From Deltaproteobacteria bacterium (GTDB lineage Bacteria; Desulfobacterota; Binatia; UBA9968): a DNA stretch of 21,713 bases. The stretch is taken from positions 1 through 21,713 of the forward strand of contig JAERMN010000010.1 in NCBI GenBank assembly GCA_016844625.1. Reading direction: 5' to 3'. The notes under the pieces were generated by a model. It did no database searches and was not told the DNA's origin. It was given only the letters and a program-made list of their open reading frames with translations. Positions 7,783 through 15,492 of this stretch are shown here, one piece after another; within the stretch, counting starts at the first letter, position 1, and each line of letters starts with the position of its first letter. The translations under genes and the position numbers were made by a program.

Positions 7783-10089
7783 TTAGCGCTGTTTCCGTTC
7801 TTCCAGAGCGCGCAATATTTTTTCCGCTGTAATCGGCAAGTCGAGAAAATGATGACCCACCGCACGGCTGATCGCGTTGCCAATGGCCGGGCGGGCCGGT
7901 GGTATGGCGGTCTCGCCGACGCCGTGCACATCGGTGACGCCGTGGGGCTCGAGTAGATGAACCGACAAGGCCGCCGGCATGTCTTCGAAAGATGGAATCA
8001 TGTAGTCGGACAGATTGGGATTGGTGATGCTGCCGTTGGTATCTTGGACCAGCTCTTCAAACAATACTTGTCCCAAACCAAAGATCGACGCGCCCTCGAT
8101 CTGCAGCTCGCAAAGACGAGGATTGATCACTTTACCGGCGTAGAGTTCGGCATGCATCTTGGGCACCTTCACTTGACCGGTCTCGGTGTCTACTTCGACT
8201 TCGCAAACGACTACCGCCGGGTGCCATTCCGCCGAGCCGTAACCCTGGCCGGTTTCGAAATCCATCACCACGGGGCTGCCATCCGGACCCGACCCCGAAA
8301 CAAAAACGCCATGGCCCAAGAGATTGCTCGCCTTGCTTTGGCGAATGGCATCGACGTAGGAGAGTGATTTTCCGGCAACGCCGCGCACCATGATCTTGCC
8401 GTCTTGCAAAACCAAGTCTTCCTTGGCCGCTTCGAGATGGGTCGCCGCGATGTCGAACAGTTGCTCTCTAATATCTTTAATCGCTTCGCGAATCGCGTTG
8501 CCCATGCAAAACGTCGACCGGCTCGCCGCCGTCATCAGATCGAAGGGCGTGAAGGCCGTGTCCGGCTCGGAAACGCGCACGCGCTCGACCGGCAGGCTGA
8601 TTTCGCTGGCGGCGATTTGCGCCAGGGCGGTTTTTAATCCCTGTCCCATCTCGACCGAACTGGTGAGCACGTTCAAGCTGCCGTCGGCATTCAGCTTCAC
8701 CGTCGATGTCGACGTGGTCGGCGTGGCCATGCCTTTGATAATCACGCCGATGCCTTTGGCGCGAATTTTATTGCCGTCGCGGCGCACCAGCGGAGTTTTT
8801 TTCCAGCCGATCTTTGCCACCGCCGATTCGATCAACTCATTGTAATGCATCTCCGGCATGGGCTCGCCGGTGGTGAACGAGTCGCCTTTCTGCAAAACAT
8901 TTTTGAGCCTAAGCTCGACCGGGTCGAGGCCCAGCGCGTCGGCAATGATGTCCATCTGCGTCTCATGGGCCCAGGCGACCTGGGTGATGCCATAGCCGCG
9001 AAAGGCTGCCGACGGCGCGGTGTTGGTGTAAACGCCGTAGGAATCCATGAGGAGGTGGGGCACCCGATAGGGTCCGGTGGCGGCATAACCTCGGGTGATC
9101 AAATTGGGTGAAGTGTCGCCGTAGGCGCCCGAGTTGTAATAGCAATACGCTTCGACGGCGACCAAGCTGCCGTCCCGTTTCACGCCGGTCTTGAGCTTGA
9201 CCTTGCACTCATGCTGCACGCCGAGCAAAAAACATTCGGCGCGCCGCGCGACGATGCGTACCGGCCTGCCGGTTTTCTGGGCCAGCAACACCGCCGCGGG
9301 TTCGAGTTTGCAGTTTAGCTTGCCACCGAACCCGCCGCCGAGCGTGAACACGATAATGCGCACGTCGGCGAGAGGAACTTTGAAGATGCCGGCGATCTGG
9401 CGTTGGATCATGTGGGGATTCTGACTGCATGTCCAGACGGTAATCCGTCCGTCGGCAACCTGCGCCACGGTCACATGGGGTTCGAGGGCGAGGTGGTTGA
9501 CCGCCGGCGAGACAAAAGTGTTTTCAAAAATTTGCTCCGACTGGCGAAACCCCTGCGCCAGGTCGCCTTTGCGCTGCTTGAAGAGGTGGACAATATTTGT
9601 CCCGGCCAACGAGCGCGCGGTGACATCGGCGCGTCCGAAGATCACTCGCCTCGGCCCAGGGTAGAGCAGCGGCGCGTCGGGCTTGAGCGCCTCCTCGGCG
9701 TCAAACACCGCTGGTAATTCTTCGTATTCAACGTCGATCAGCTCCAGCGCCTCAGCCGCTGTGTCATTGTCCAACGCGGCGACGGCAGCCACGGGCTCGC
9801 CAACGTAACGGACGCGATCGAGCGCCACCGGCGTCTGATCTTGAAGGATGAGGCCAAAATAGGGGTCAATGTGATCGCCGATCAGATCGTCACGGGTGAG
9901 CACCGCGGCGACGCCCGGGTACCTGGCGGCCCGGGAGGCATCGACTTTGACGATGCGCGCATGGGCATGGGGACTCCGAAGCATGGCGCCGTGCAACATG
10001 CGCGGCAACTCGAAATTCAACGTGTAGTCGATGCTGCCGGTTACCCGCAGCCGTGAATCCACCATGCTGATCGCTTGCCCAACTGCCAT
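7783..10089 (-). CDS. Molybdenum hydroxylase large (Mo-cofactor) subunit CoxL2, xanthine dehydrogenase family
   Basis: Second catalytic large subunit, 768 residues. The ATG at 10089 follows AAGGAG with good spacing. Motifs: GGGFGGK (251-257), AAFRGYG (361-367) with the substrate-loop Arg, and GVGE with catalytic-base E726. As in CoxL1, the CO dehydrogenase Cys loop is absent. The two large subunits share architecture and length but differ throughout, including at the loop (AAFRGYGIT versus GALRGFGVP), suggesting an old duplication with different substrates or heteromeric assembly. It is the first gene of the hydroxylase cluster; upstream of it is a repeat element that separates it from ubiD1. 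Confidence 0.93.
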   Translation of the reverse strand: MAVGQAISMVDSRLRVTGSIDYTLNFELPRMLHGAMLRSPHAHARIVKVDASRAARYPGVAAVLTRDDLIGDHIDPYFGLILQDQTPVALDRVRYVGEPVAAVAALDNDTAAEALELIDVEYEELPAVFDAEEALKPDAPLLYPGPRRVIFGRADVTARSLAGTNIVHLFKQRKGDLAQGFRQSEQIFENTFVSPAVNHLALEPHVTVAQVADGRITVWTCSQNPHMIQRQIAGIFKVPLADVRIIVFTLGGGFGGKLNCKLEPAAVLLAQKTGRPVRIVARRAECFLLGVQHECKVKLKTGVKRDGSLVAVEAYCYYNSGAYGDTSPNLITRGYAATGPYRVPHLLMDSYGVYTNTAPSAAFRGYGITQVAWAHETQMDIIADALGLDPVELRLKNVLQKGDSFTTGEPMPEMHYNELIESAVAKIGWKKTPLVRRDGNKIRAKGIGVIIKGMATPTTSTSTVKLNADGSLNVLTSSVEMGQGLKTALAQIAASEISLPVERVRVSEPDTAFTPFDLMTAASRSTFCMGNAIREAIKDIREQLFDIAATHLEAAKEDLVLQDGKIMVRGVAGKSLSYVDAIRQSKASNLLGHGVFVSGSGPDGSPVVMDFETGQGYGSAEWHPAVVVCEVEVDTETGQVKVPKMHAELYAGKVINPRLCELQIEGASIFGLGQVLFEELVQDTNGSITNPNLSDYMIPSFEDMPAALSVHLLEPHGVTDVHGVGETAIPPARPAIGNAISRAVGHHFLDLPITAEKILRALEERKQR

Positions 10090-10097
10090 GAAATCTC

Positions 10098-10250
10098 CTT
10101 ATTTCAGACTCGGATTTTTTCCCGCAGAGGCGCAAAAACGCTAAGTTCAGAAAGTTTTTCTTTGCGCCTTGGCGTCTTTGCGGGAGATATTCCGAAATCT
10201 TTTTTGCGCCTTTTGCGTTCTTTGCGGCTATTCTCCTATTCTTATTTCAG
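10098..10250. repeat. Palindromic REP/MITE-like element with flanking 10-bp direct repeats
   Basis: Between ubiD1 and coxL2 lies a non-coding stretch made of three related G+C-rich arms. Arm A is 10120-10141. Arm B (10164-10185) is its inverted copy, with 17 of 22 positions matching, so the pair can fold around a short loop. Arm C (about 10201-10228) is a third, B-oriented variant. The common core resembles CCGCAAAGACGC and GGCGCAAA. The stretch is bounded by two exact copies of CTTATTTCAG (10098-10107 and 10241-10250). On the minus strand these read CTGAAATAAG and include the ubiD1 stop codon. This looks like insertion of a small repeat with target duplication. There is no transposase. Confidence 0.62.
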
Positions 10251-11711
10251 TATCCAATCCCAACGTTCATAAATTTTTCGTGTCCGCTCCGGTGTGCTGA
10301 TGATATCGCCGGCTAGCGGATGGTGTTTCCAAGCGAACGGCGTGGTCGCGTCGATGATCATGCGCGAATTGGCATTCAACTCGCGCCGGTCCGGCGCGAT
10401 CGCCATGTCGATGCGGCTGCCTTTCGTCTCTTTAAGGATTTCCACGCCGCGCTCGGGATCGCAGCGCGCGACGATAGCCCAGACCACGTCTTGAATGCTG
10501 GTAACGTCGACGTGATCGTCCACCACCACGGTCAAGCGATTCATGTCGATGCCGCCGCCGCATTGGGAGGCGATCAAGCCGGCTTGTTTAGCATGGCCGA
10601 GATATTGAGTCTTGAGCGCCACCACGGTCATCAAGCGATTGCCCGCCTCGGGCGGGCACCAAACGCCGGCGATACCGGGGACACCGGCTTTTTCCAACTG
10701 ATCCCAGATCATCGCGGCGCGCAGATAAACCAGAAAGCGATTGTCTTCGTGCGGCGGCTTGCCTTGGGGGCAACCAAGCAGGATCGGGTCGTTACGGTGA
10801 TAAACGCGGTGGATGCGCACGACTCGATCCTTGGGATAACCGTCCTGGTAATACCCCATCCACTCGCCGTACGGGCCTTCCTTGGCGTATTCGTCGGTGG
10901 TGATGAAGCCCTCGAGAGCGATCTCCGCGTGAGCGGGAATCGGCAGTCCGGTCAACTCGCCCTGGATCACTTCGATGGGCGCGCCGCGCACGCCGCCCGC
11001 CCAAGCCAATTCGCTCTGGCCGTAGATGGGTCCTTCGACGCAGGATGCTAAAAACATCAGCGGATCGGCGCCGACCACCGTGACGATCGGGCAGGGCTGG
11101 CCGCGCTGCATATATTTTTCTTTGATGATGCCGCCATGGTGCGGCGGCGCGGCGCGGATGCCGATGCCGTTCTTATCGAAAAGCTGATTGCGATAGGTGC
11201 CGGCATTGATGATGCCGGTATCCGGATCGCGCATGATATTTACGCTCGCCGTGCCGATGAAGCGGCCGCCGTCGCCGGGATGCCAGATCGGCGCGGGAAA
11301 GCGCATGAGATCGATCTCGTCGTCGCGCAATATATTTTCTTGCACCGCGCCGCGCTTGACGGTAACCGGAGGAAGCGGCGTAAAGCTTTTCAAATTCTCG
11401 CGCCAGAACTGCAGCAGCAGCTCATGACTCGCCGCAGCGGGATCCAAGCCGAGGGTAACCGCCTGCCGTTTGCGCGAACCCATGCTGTTGACCAGGACGC
11501 GATAGCCCGGCTGAAAGTTGGTAATCTCATCGAAGAGCACGCAGGGGCTCTCCTCGGTGTGATCGAGCATCTCGGTGATCGCGCCGATGTCTGCTTCGGA
11601 GTTGGCGTTTTTAACCCGCTTCAATTCGCCCAAGGCGTCGATCTGTGCGAGCCAATCGCGCAAGTCACGCCACTTCGGCTGAGCGGCTTCCGCTGGCATC
11701 GGCTTAGCCAT
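10242..11711 (-). CDS. UbiD-family (prenyl-FMN-dependent) decarboxylase, UbiD1
   Basis: Predicted reversible decarboxylase that uses prenylated FMN, 489 residues. Compared with the well-studied fungal Fdc1, all key positions are present: N169 and R174 (NAGTYR), metal-ligand H192 (PPHHGG), E234 (SELAWAG), and the catalytic E278 and E283 (EGPYGE). The ATG at 11711 abuts the UbiD2 stop (TAG then ATG, no gap), and GGGGAGG in the end of UbiD2 serves as ribosome-binding site. The stop codon lies within a 10-bp repeat shared with the coxL2 leader. Substrate candidates are aromatic or unsaturated carboxylates; the sequence does not distinguish them. No UbiX, needed to make the cofactor, is in the window. 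Confidence 0.94.
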   Translation of the reverse strand: MAKPMPAEAAQPKWRDLRDWLAQIDALGELKRVKNANSEADIGAITEMLDHTEESPCVLFDEITNFQPGYRVLVNSMGSRKRQAVTLGLDPAAASHELLLQFWRENLKSFTPLPPVTVKRGAVQENILRDDEIDLMRFPAPIWHPGDGGRFIGTASVNIMRDPDTGIINAGTYRNQLFDKNGIGIRAAPPHHGGIIKEKYMQRGQPCPIVTVVGADPLMFLASCVEGPIYGQSELAWAGGVRGAPIEVIQGELTGLPIPAHAEIALEGFITTDEYAKEGPYGEWMGYYQDGYPKDRVVRIHRVYHRNDPILLGCPQGKPPHEDNRFLVYLRAAMIWDQLEKAGVPGIAGVWCPPEAGNRLMTVVALKTQYLGHAKQAGLIASQCGGGIDMNRLTVVVDDHVDVTSIQDVVWAIVARCDPERGVEILKETKGSRIDMAIAPDRRELNANSRMIIDATTPFAWKHHPLAGDIISTPERTRKIYERWDWILK

Positions 11712-13223
11712 CTATTTGCCTCCCCTAATATAAGCCAAGTCACCTTCGGACAGCGGACGCACATAATCGCCGGGCTTCATGCGCGCTTTCACCTCGGGCG
11801 GCACGCGCGTCGCGGTGGGAAACGTTCCAGCCGATAACGGTCTGGTGCAATCGAAAATCAGTTTGGTCTCTAGCGTTCCTTTATCGTCGCGGCGGTAACC
11901 GTACGTGGGTGGATTCAAGCGGCTGCCGATGGAATTGTTGATGGTCACCAGATCTTTGTCGGCTTGGAAGCGGGTTGCTAGCGCCCACAGCACATCCGCT
12001 TCGTTGGTGACATCGATATCGTCGTCGACGATAAACACATGCTTGGTCGCGGGGCTGTAGGCCATGACGTTGAACGCGGCCAAGTGCGGTTCGCCGTCGG
12101 CGACTTTTTTCATCGAGATGTAAGCGTGGTTGCGTGCCACTCCGGAAATTGGCAGGTAAAGATTTTTTACGTTGGGGCAGACGTCGCGGGCGCGATTGAG
12201 CAAGAAGCCCATGCGCGCCAGCCCGCCGATCGCCGAGTGCTCGCTGCTGGCGTTGAACACATCGACGTAGATCGGATCGCGGCGCATGGTGATCGCGGTT
12301 ACTTTGATGACCGGAAAGGGACCGATGCCAGTGTAGTAGCGCGGATATTCACCAAACGGACCTTCCTCGCGCACGTTTTCCGGGCTGGGGTCGAGGATGC
12401 CTTCGATAACAATTTCAGCCCGTGCCGGCACGTCAAGATCGACCGTTTCGCCCTTTACGACTTCCAACGGTTGCTGCATGAGTCCGCCGGCTATCTCTAA
12501 TTCACCGCCCATCCCCGGAGGATTGGTCGTGCCTGCGAGTAATAGACAGGGATGATGACCGATGGCCATCGCCACTTGCATCGGCTGCTTGCGCTCGCGA
12601 TGCTCGACGAGAATATAATTGCCGCCCTGAAACGCGCCAGTCATGAAGCCCACTTCCTGCGGGCCGTGCAGCATGGATCGATAGATGCCCGCGTTCTGCA
12701 CACCTGTTTTGGGATCGCGCAGGATGAAAACCGCTGAAGTAATATACTTGCCGGAATCGAGCTCCTGATGGCGTAAGATCGGCAGCTTGGTTACATCGGC
12801 GTCGGCGCCTTTCCAAACTACCTCCTTCACCGGCGCCTGGGAGCGATCGACTCGCTTGGTGGGAACCGGAGCATTCTCGCGCCGGCCGAACTCTTCGACC
12901 ATGCCTTGGAGGTTGGAGTCGATGGCCAACGCGAGTCGTTCGTAGGTCCCTTGTAAATTGATCAGCAGCGGGATCGAGGAGCCTTTGATCTTGCGAAACA
13001 GTACGGCTGGAAAATTTGGCCAGCGTGGGTCGGTGCGCATCTGGTCGACAATTGCCGTGGCCTCGAAGACCGGATCGATCTCCTTCTCGACCACCATCAG
13101 CTGTTTCGGATCACGCTCGATGAGCTTTTGCAGATAGGCGCGCAAATCTTTCGGCGCCGCCAACGCCTGCTCTGCTTGAGTTTTATTTTGCGCCGTTTCT
13201 ACTAATGCTGGCTGCCGTGCCAT
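11712..13223 (-). CDS. UbiD-family decarboxylase, UbiD2
   Basis: UbiD-family protein of 503 residues, ATG at 13223 behind GGGAG. It has the catalytic EGPFGE (E287, E292), N177 and R182 (NAGIYR) and E241 (GELEIAGG). At the position of the third metal ligand, usually His, it has Q199 (GAFQGG). About 25 additional residues precede the conserved domain. Direct abutment with UbiD1 implies coupled, roughly equal expression; the two may form a heteromeric enzyme, as do UbiD-like subunits of phenylphosphate carboxylase, or act on successive intermediates. Family membership is firm, activity with the changed ligand is uncertain. Confidence 0.93.
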   Translation of the reverse strand: MARQPALVETAQNKTQAEQALAAPKDLRAYLQKLIERDPKQLMVVEKEIDPVFEATAIVDQMRTDPRWPNFPAVLFRKIKGSSIPLLINLQGTYERLALAIDSNLQGMVEEFGRRENAPVPTKRVDRSQAPVKEVVWKGADADVTKLPILRHQELDSGKYITSAVFILRDPKTGVQNAGIYRSMLHGPQEVGFMTGAFQGGNYILVEHRERKQPMQVAMAIGHHPCLLLAGTTNPPGMGGELEIAGGLMQQPLEVVKGETVDLDVPARAEIVIEGILDPSPENVREEGPFGEYPRYYTGIGPFPVIKVTAITMRRDPIYVDVFNASSEHSAIGGLARMGFLLNRARDVCPNVKNLYLPISGVARNHAYISMKKVADGEPHLAAFNVMAYSPATKHVFIVDDDIDVTNEADVLWALATRFQADKDLVTINNSIGSRLNPPTYGYRRDDKGTLETKLIFDCTRPLSAGTFPTATRVPPEVKARMKPGDYVRPLSEGDLAYIRGGK

Positions 13224-13299
13224 GTAAGTTTCTCCCTTGGAACCTATCGAAAGCCCACTGAGATAAATCGTTTCCTTGCACTTGCGCCGCCAAACTCCG

Positions 13300-14286
13300 C
13301 TAACGGTTGAGTGTTTCGTTGGCCCGTTTTAGGTAGGTCATATCCTCTAAATTTTCGGCAGTAAAGGGTTGGGAAATTTTTAGCGCTTCCCGATAGATAT
13401 CGATTTCACTTTGCACTGCGTCGGCGGGCTTGGTGCCGTCCTTACTGTAGACTGCCATCACCGTCGCTAAAGCGTGAGCGGCCACGTTGGCGTCGATCTT
13501 GTGAATCCTTAATATGTAATCGATGAGCTCGGAATGATTTTTCGGGTCGCGCATGTATCCCATAGTCCGCAACACCGCGCGGATCACGGCGACTCCTTTG
13601 GCGGGATTTTTCTTGAGCAAATCCGCCGAGGCCAAAAGTCCGATGCCGCTGAGCGGCGCGAAATCTTTGGCCTCGGCCAAGCGGTTGAAACCGCGTACCT
13701 CGGTCTCCTCGGCAAAGGGTGGCGGCAACATGGCCGCGGCGATTTTTTTAGAGGTCAGCGCGGTGCGCGAACTTTCCGTGCTCTGGGTGTAGAAAAAATT
13801 AACCGCCGATGGGTCAATGCCGCTGCCCTTTAAAATCTCTCGCGCCGCGATGGCGGTGGCATCGGTCAACGCCACAGCGCCGAGTGATTTGCCGACGAGG
13901 TCGCGCACGGTCTTTATTTCAGGGGCGGTCATCAGCGAGAAGGTGACGTATTGTTGAATGTAGAGAACCCGCTTGATCGGCAGGCCGCGCATGGTTGCGG
14001 AAATGCCGGCGCCGACGGTGGTAGAGAAATCGAGCTCGCCGGCGACCAGCGCCGCGATCGCAGTCGGTGGCGACATCAGGACCAAATCGACATCGACCCC
14101 CTCGCGGGTAAAAAACCCCTTATCCTTACCAAAAAATAACGGCATGGACGTGAGGCTTTTTGTCGGGATATGAATAATCGCCCGCGTGTTTGTTTGCGCT
14201 GCCCAACTCAATAGAGGAAAGAATACGAAAGCAGCAAACGACGCCGCGGCAAGGCGCAATATTTTATGTCGGAGTCTAAACGCCAA
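13300..14286 (-). CDS. ABC transporter periplasmic substrate-binding protein, NMT1 type (SBP1), TTG start
   Basis: Periplasmic binding protein of 328 residues. I place the start at a TTG (14286) because GGAGG lies 7 bases before it and the result is a good signal peptide: MAFRLRHK, then a hydrophobic core ending SWAA. There is no ATG near that point, and the open frame further upstream runs inside the amidohydrolase gene. The start overlaps the amidohydrolase stop by 11 bases. The body is typical of the family: PTKSLTSMPLFFGKDKGFF, then LVAGELDFSTTVGAG. No permease or ATPase is next to it, so it is an orphan that may feed the importer at 565-4034. Its ligand is probably related to the substrate of the neighbouring enzymes. 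Confidence 0.88.
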   Translation of the reverse strand: MAFRLRHKILRLAAASFAAFVFFPLLSWAAQTNTRAIIHIPTKSLTSMPLFFGKDKGFFTREGVDVDLVLMSPPTAIAALVAGELDFSTTVGAGISATMRGLPIKRVLYIQQYVTFSLMTAPEIKTVRDLVGKSLGAVALTDATAIAAREILKGSGIDPSAVNFFYTQSTESSRTALTSKKIAAAMLPPPFAEETEVRGFNRLAEAKDFAPLSGIGLLASADLLKKNPAKGVAVIRAVLRTMGYMRDPKNHSELIDYILRIHKIDANVAAHALATVMAVYSKDGTKPADAVQSEIDIYREALKISQPFTAENLEDMTYLKRANETLNR

Positions 14287-15349
14287 AGTATAACCTCCGC
14301 GGATTGTCACTGAGCATCGCCGCCACGAGCTTGGCATCGAGATCCGGCCGCTTGCTAATTTTCTCCACGGCGCCGGGATAGAAGCAATCGTGGTGTGGGA
14401 AATCGGAGGCGAACACGAGCGTTTCTGCCCCCACGGTCTCGGCAACATAAGGTATCGCCCGTTCCTCAAGTTCAAAGGAGACAAAACACTGGCGGCGAAA
14501 ATAATCGCTGGGCCGCGCTTTTAAGTAGGGCACTTCGAAGCGATAATTTTCGACATGCTCATCCATGCGCTCGAGCCAATAGGGGACCCAGCCACAACCC
14601 GCTTCCATGAAACCAACGCGCAGACGAGGATGGCGCTCAAGCACGCCGCCTAGAATTAGGCTGGCCGCCGCACTCATCTGCTCCATCGGATGGGCGTGCA
14701 GATGAAAAAAACAGTAGCGGTCAAACCGATCGGCGCCGGCGGTGGGCAAGCGAATGCCCGTGCTGACATGCACAAGCGCCGGCACATTGAGTTGTTCGGC
14801 CAGATCCCACAGCGGTTCGTAGGCCGGATGATCGAGATTCCGTTCATCCACCGGGTGCGGCGAAATGAACAGACCACGGTGGCCCAATGTCGCCACCGCA
14901 CGCGTGGCCTCTTGCACGGCCAACTTTGGCTCCTGCAGCGGGATCATGGCTACTCCGAGTAGCCGATCTTTGTTCATCGCGCAGTGGTCCGCGAGCCAAT
15001 CGTTGTAGGCGCGAAACAGCGCCGGCGCATGCTCGGGGTGGCGCACGCCGCCGAGACGAAGCGCGTGGGTGGGAAAGAGTGCGACCTTGTCGATACCTTC
15101 ACTGTCCATGACTTTGAGCCGCGCGCCCGCGTCGGCGGCCAGTTGAAGGAGATCCTGACGGCCGGTTGAAGTGACGAACCCTAAGGGAAATCGACTCGGC
15201 GGACCGTCGTTGCCAGTACTGTTACCGTTTTCGAGTCCGGGAGTCCGCGCGACGATATCGCCGAGTGGCGCAGCCAAGTAGCGCAACCAGATGTCATCGG
15301 GCTCAAACACATGGGCGTCGGCGTCAATGATTGCTTTCGTCGTTGGCAC
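14276..15349 (-). CDS. Amidohydrolase family 2 (ACMSD/LigW-like) metal-dependent hydrolase or decarboxylase
   Basis: TIM-barrel amidohydrolase-2 protein, 357 residues from a GTG at 15349; a TTG at 15352 is also in frame. AAGGAG (15357-15362) is 7 bases before the GTG and only 4 before the TTG, so GTG is preferred. Expected metal residues are visible: DADAHVFEP near the N-terminus, internal His in LFISPHP and LVHVSTG, the FFHLHAHP segment, and the late Asp in FASDFPHHD. The family includes non-oxidative decarboxylases of aromatic acids and C-C hydrolases as well as true hydrolases, fitting beside UbiD enzymes. The exact reaction cannot be told. It is translationally coupled to SBP1. Confidence 0.9.
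   Translation of the reverse strand: MPTTKAIIDADAHVFEPDDIWLRYLAAPLGDIVARTPGLENGNSTGNDGPPSRFPLGFVTSTGRQDLLQLAADAGARLKVMDSEGIDKVALFPTHALRLGGVRHPEHAPALFRAYNDWLADHCAMNKDRLLGVAMIPLQEPKLAVQEATRAVATLGHRGLFISPHPVDERNLDHPAYEPLWDLAEQLNVPALVHVSTGIRLPTAGADRFDRYCFFHLHAHPMEQMSAAASLILGGVLERHPRLRVGFMEAGCGWVPYWLERMDEHVENYRFEVPYLKARPSDYFRRQCFVSFELEERAIPYVAETVGAETLVFASDFPHHDCFYPGAVEKISKRPDLDAKLVAAMLSDNPRRLYFGV
14294..14298 (-). promoter_or_regulatory. Ribosome-binding site deciding the SBP1 TTG start
   Basis: GGAGG on the minus strand, 7 bases before TTG at 14286 and inside the last codons of the amidohydrolase gene. It is the main support for the non-ATG start. Confidence 0.65.
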
Positions 15350-15447
15350 CAACCTGCTCCTTTCCTGGTGAATGCCTGCGATGGTTAGTCATTTTTCACA
15401 CGCAAATCTGGTATTGTTCTCTGCCCTGAACTCAAGTCTACCGATTG

Positions 15448-15465
15448 GAATCTTCGCGAAAATTC
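15448..15465. promoter_or_regulatory. Near-perfect 18-base dyad in the DUF3891-amidohydrolase gap
   Basis: Positions 15448-15465 form an inverted repeat centred on TTCGCGAA, with one G-T mismatch pair (GAATCTTCG and CGAAAATTC halves). It lies 27 bases after the DUF3891 stop, in a 143-base gap. It could be an operator or an mRNA hairpin; no U-run follows. Function unknown. Confidence 0.3.
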
Positions 15466-15492
15466 GTTCTAAGGCCCGCGCGTCTTCATGGT

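Noticed and set aside
4568..10089. Aerobic CO dehydrogenase (coxMSL)
   Set aside because: Neither large subunit has the Cys-containing AYRCSFR active-site loop; both have RGFG/RGYG as in xanthine dehydrogenase-like enzymes.
10098..10250. CRISPR array or insertion sequence
   Set aside because: Only three degenerate arms in mixed orientation with no regular spacers, and no transposase gene.
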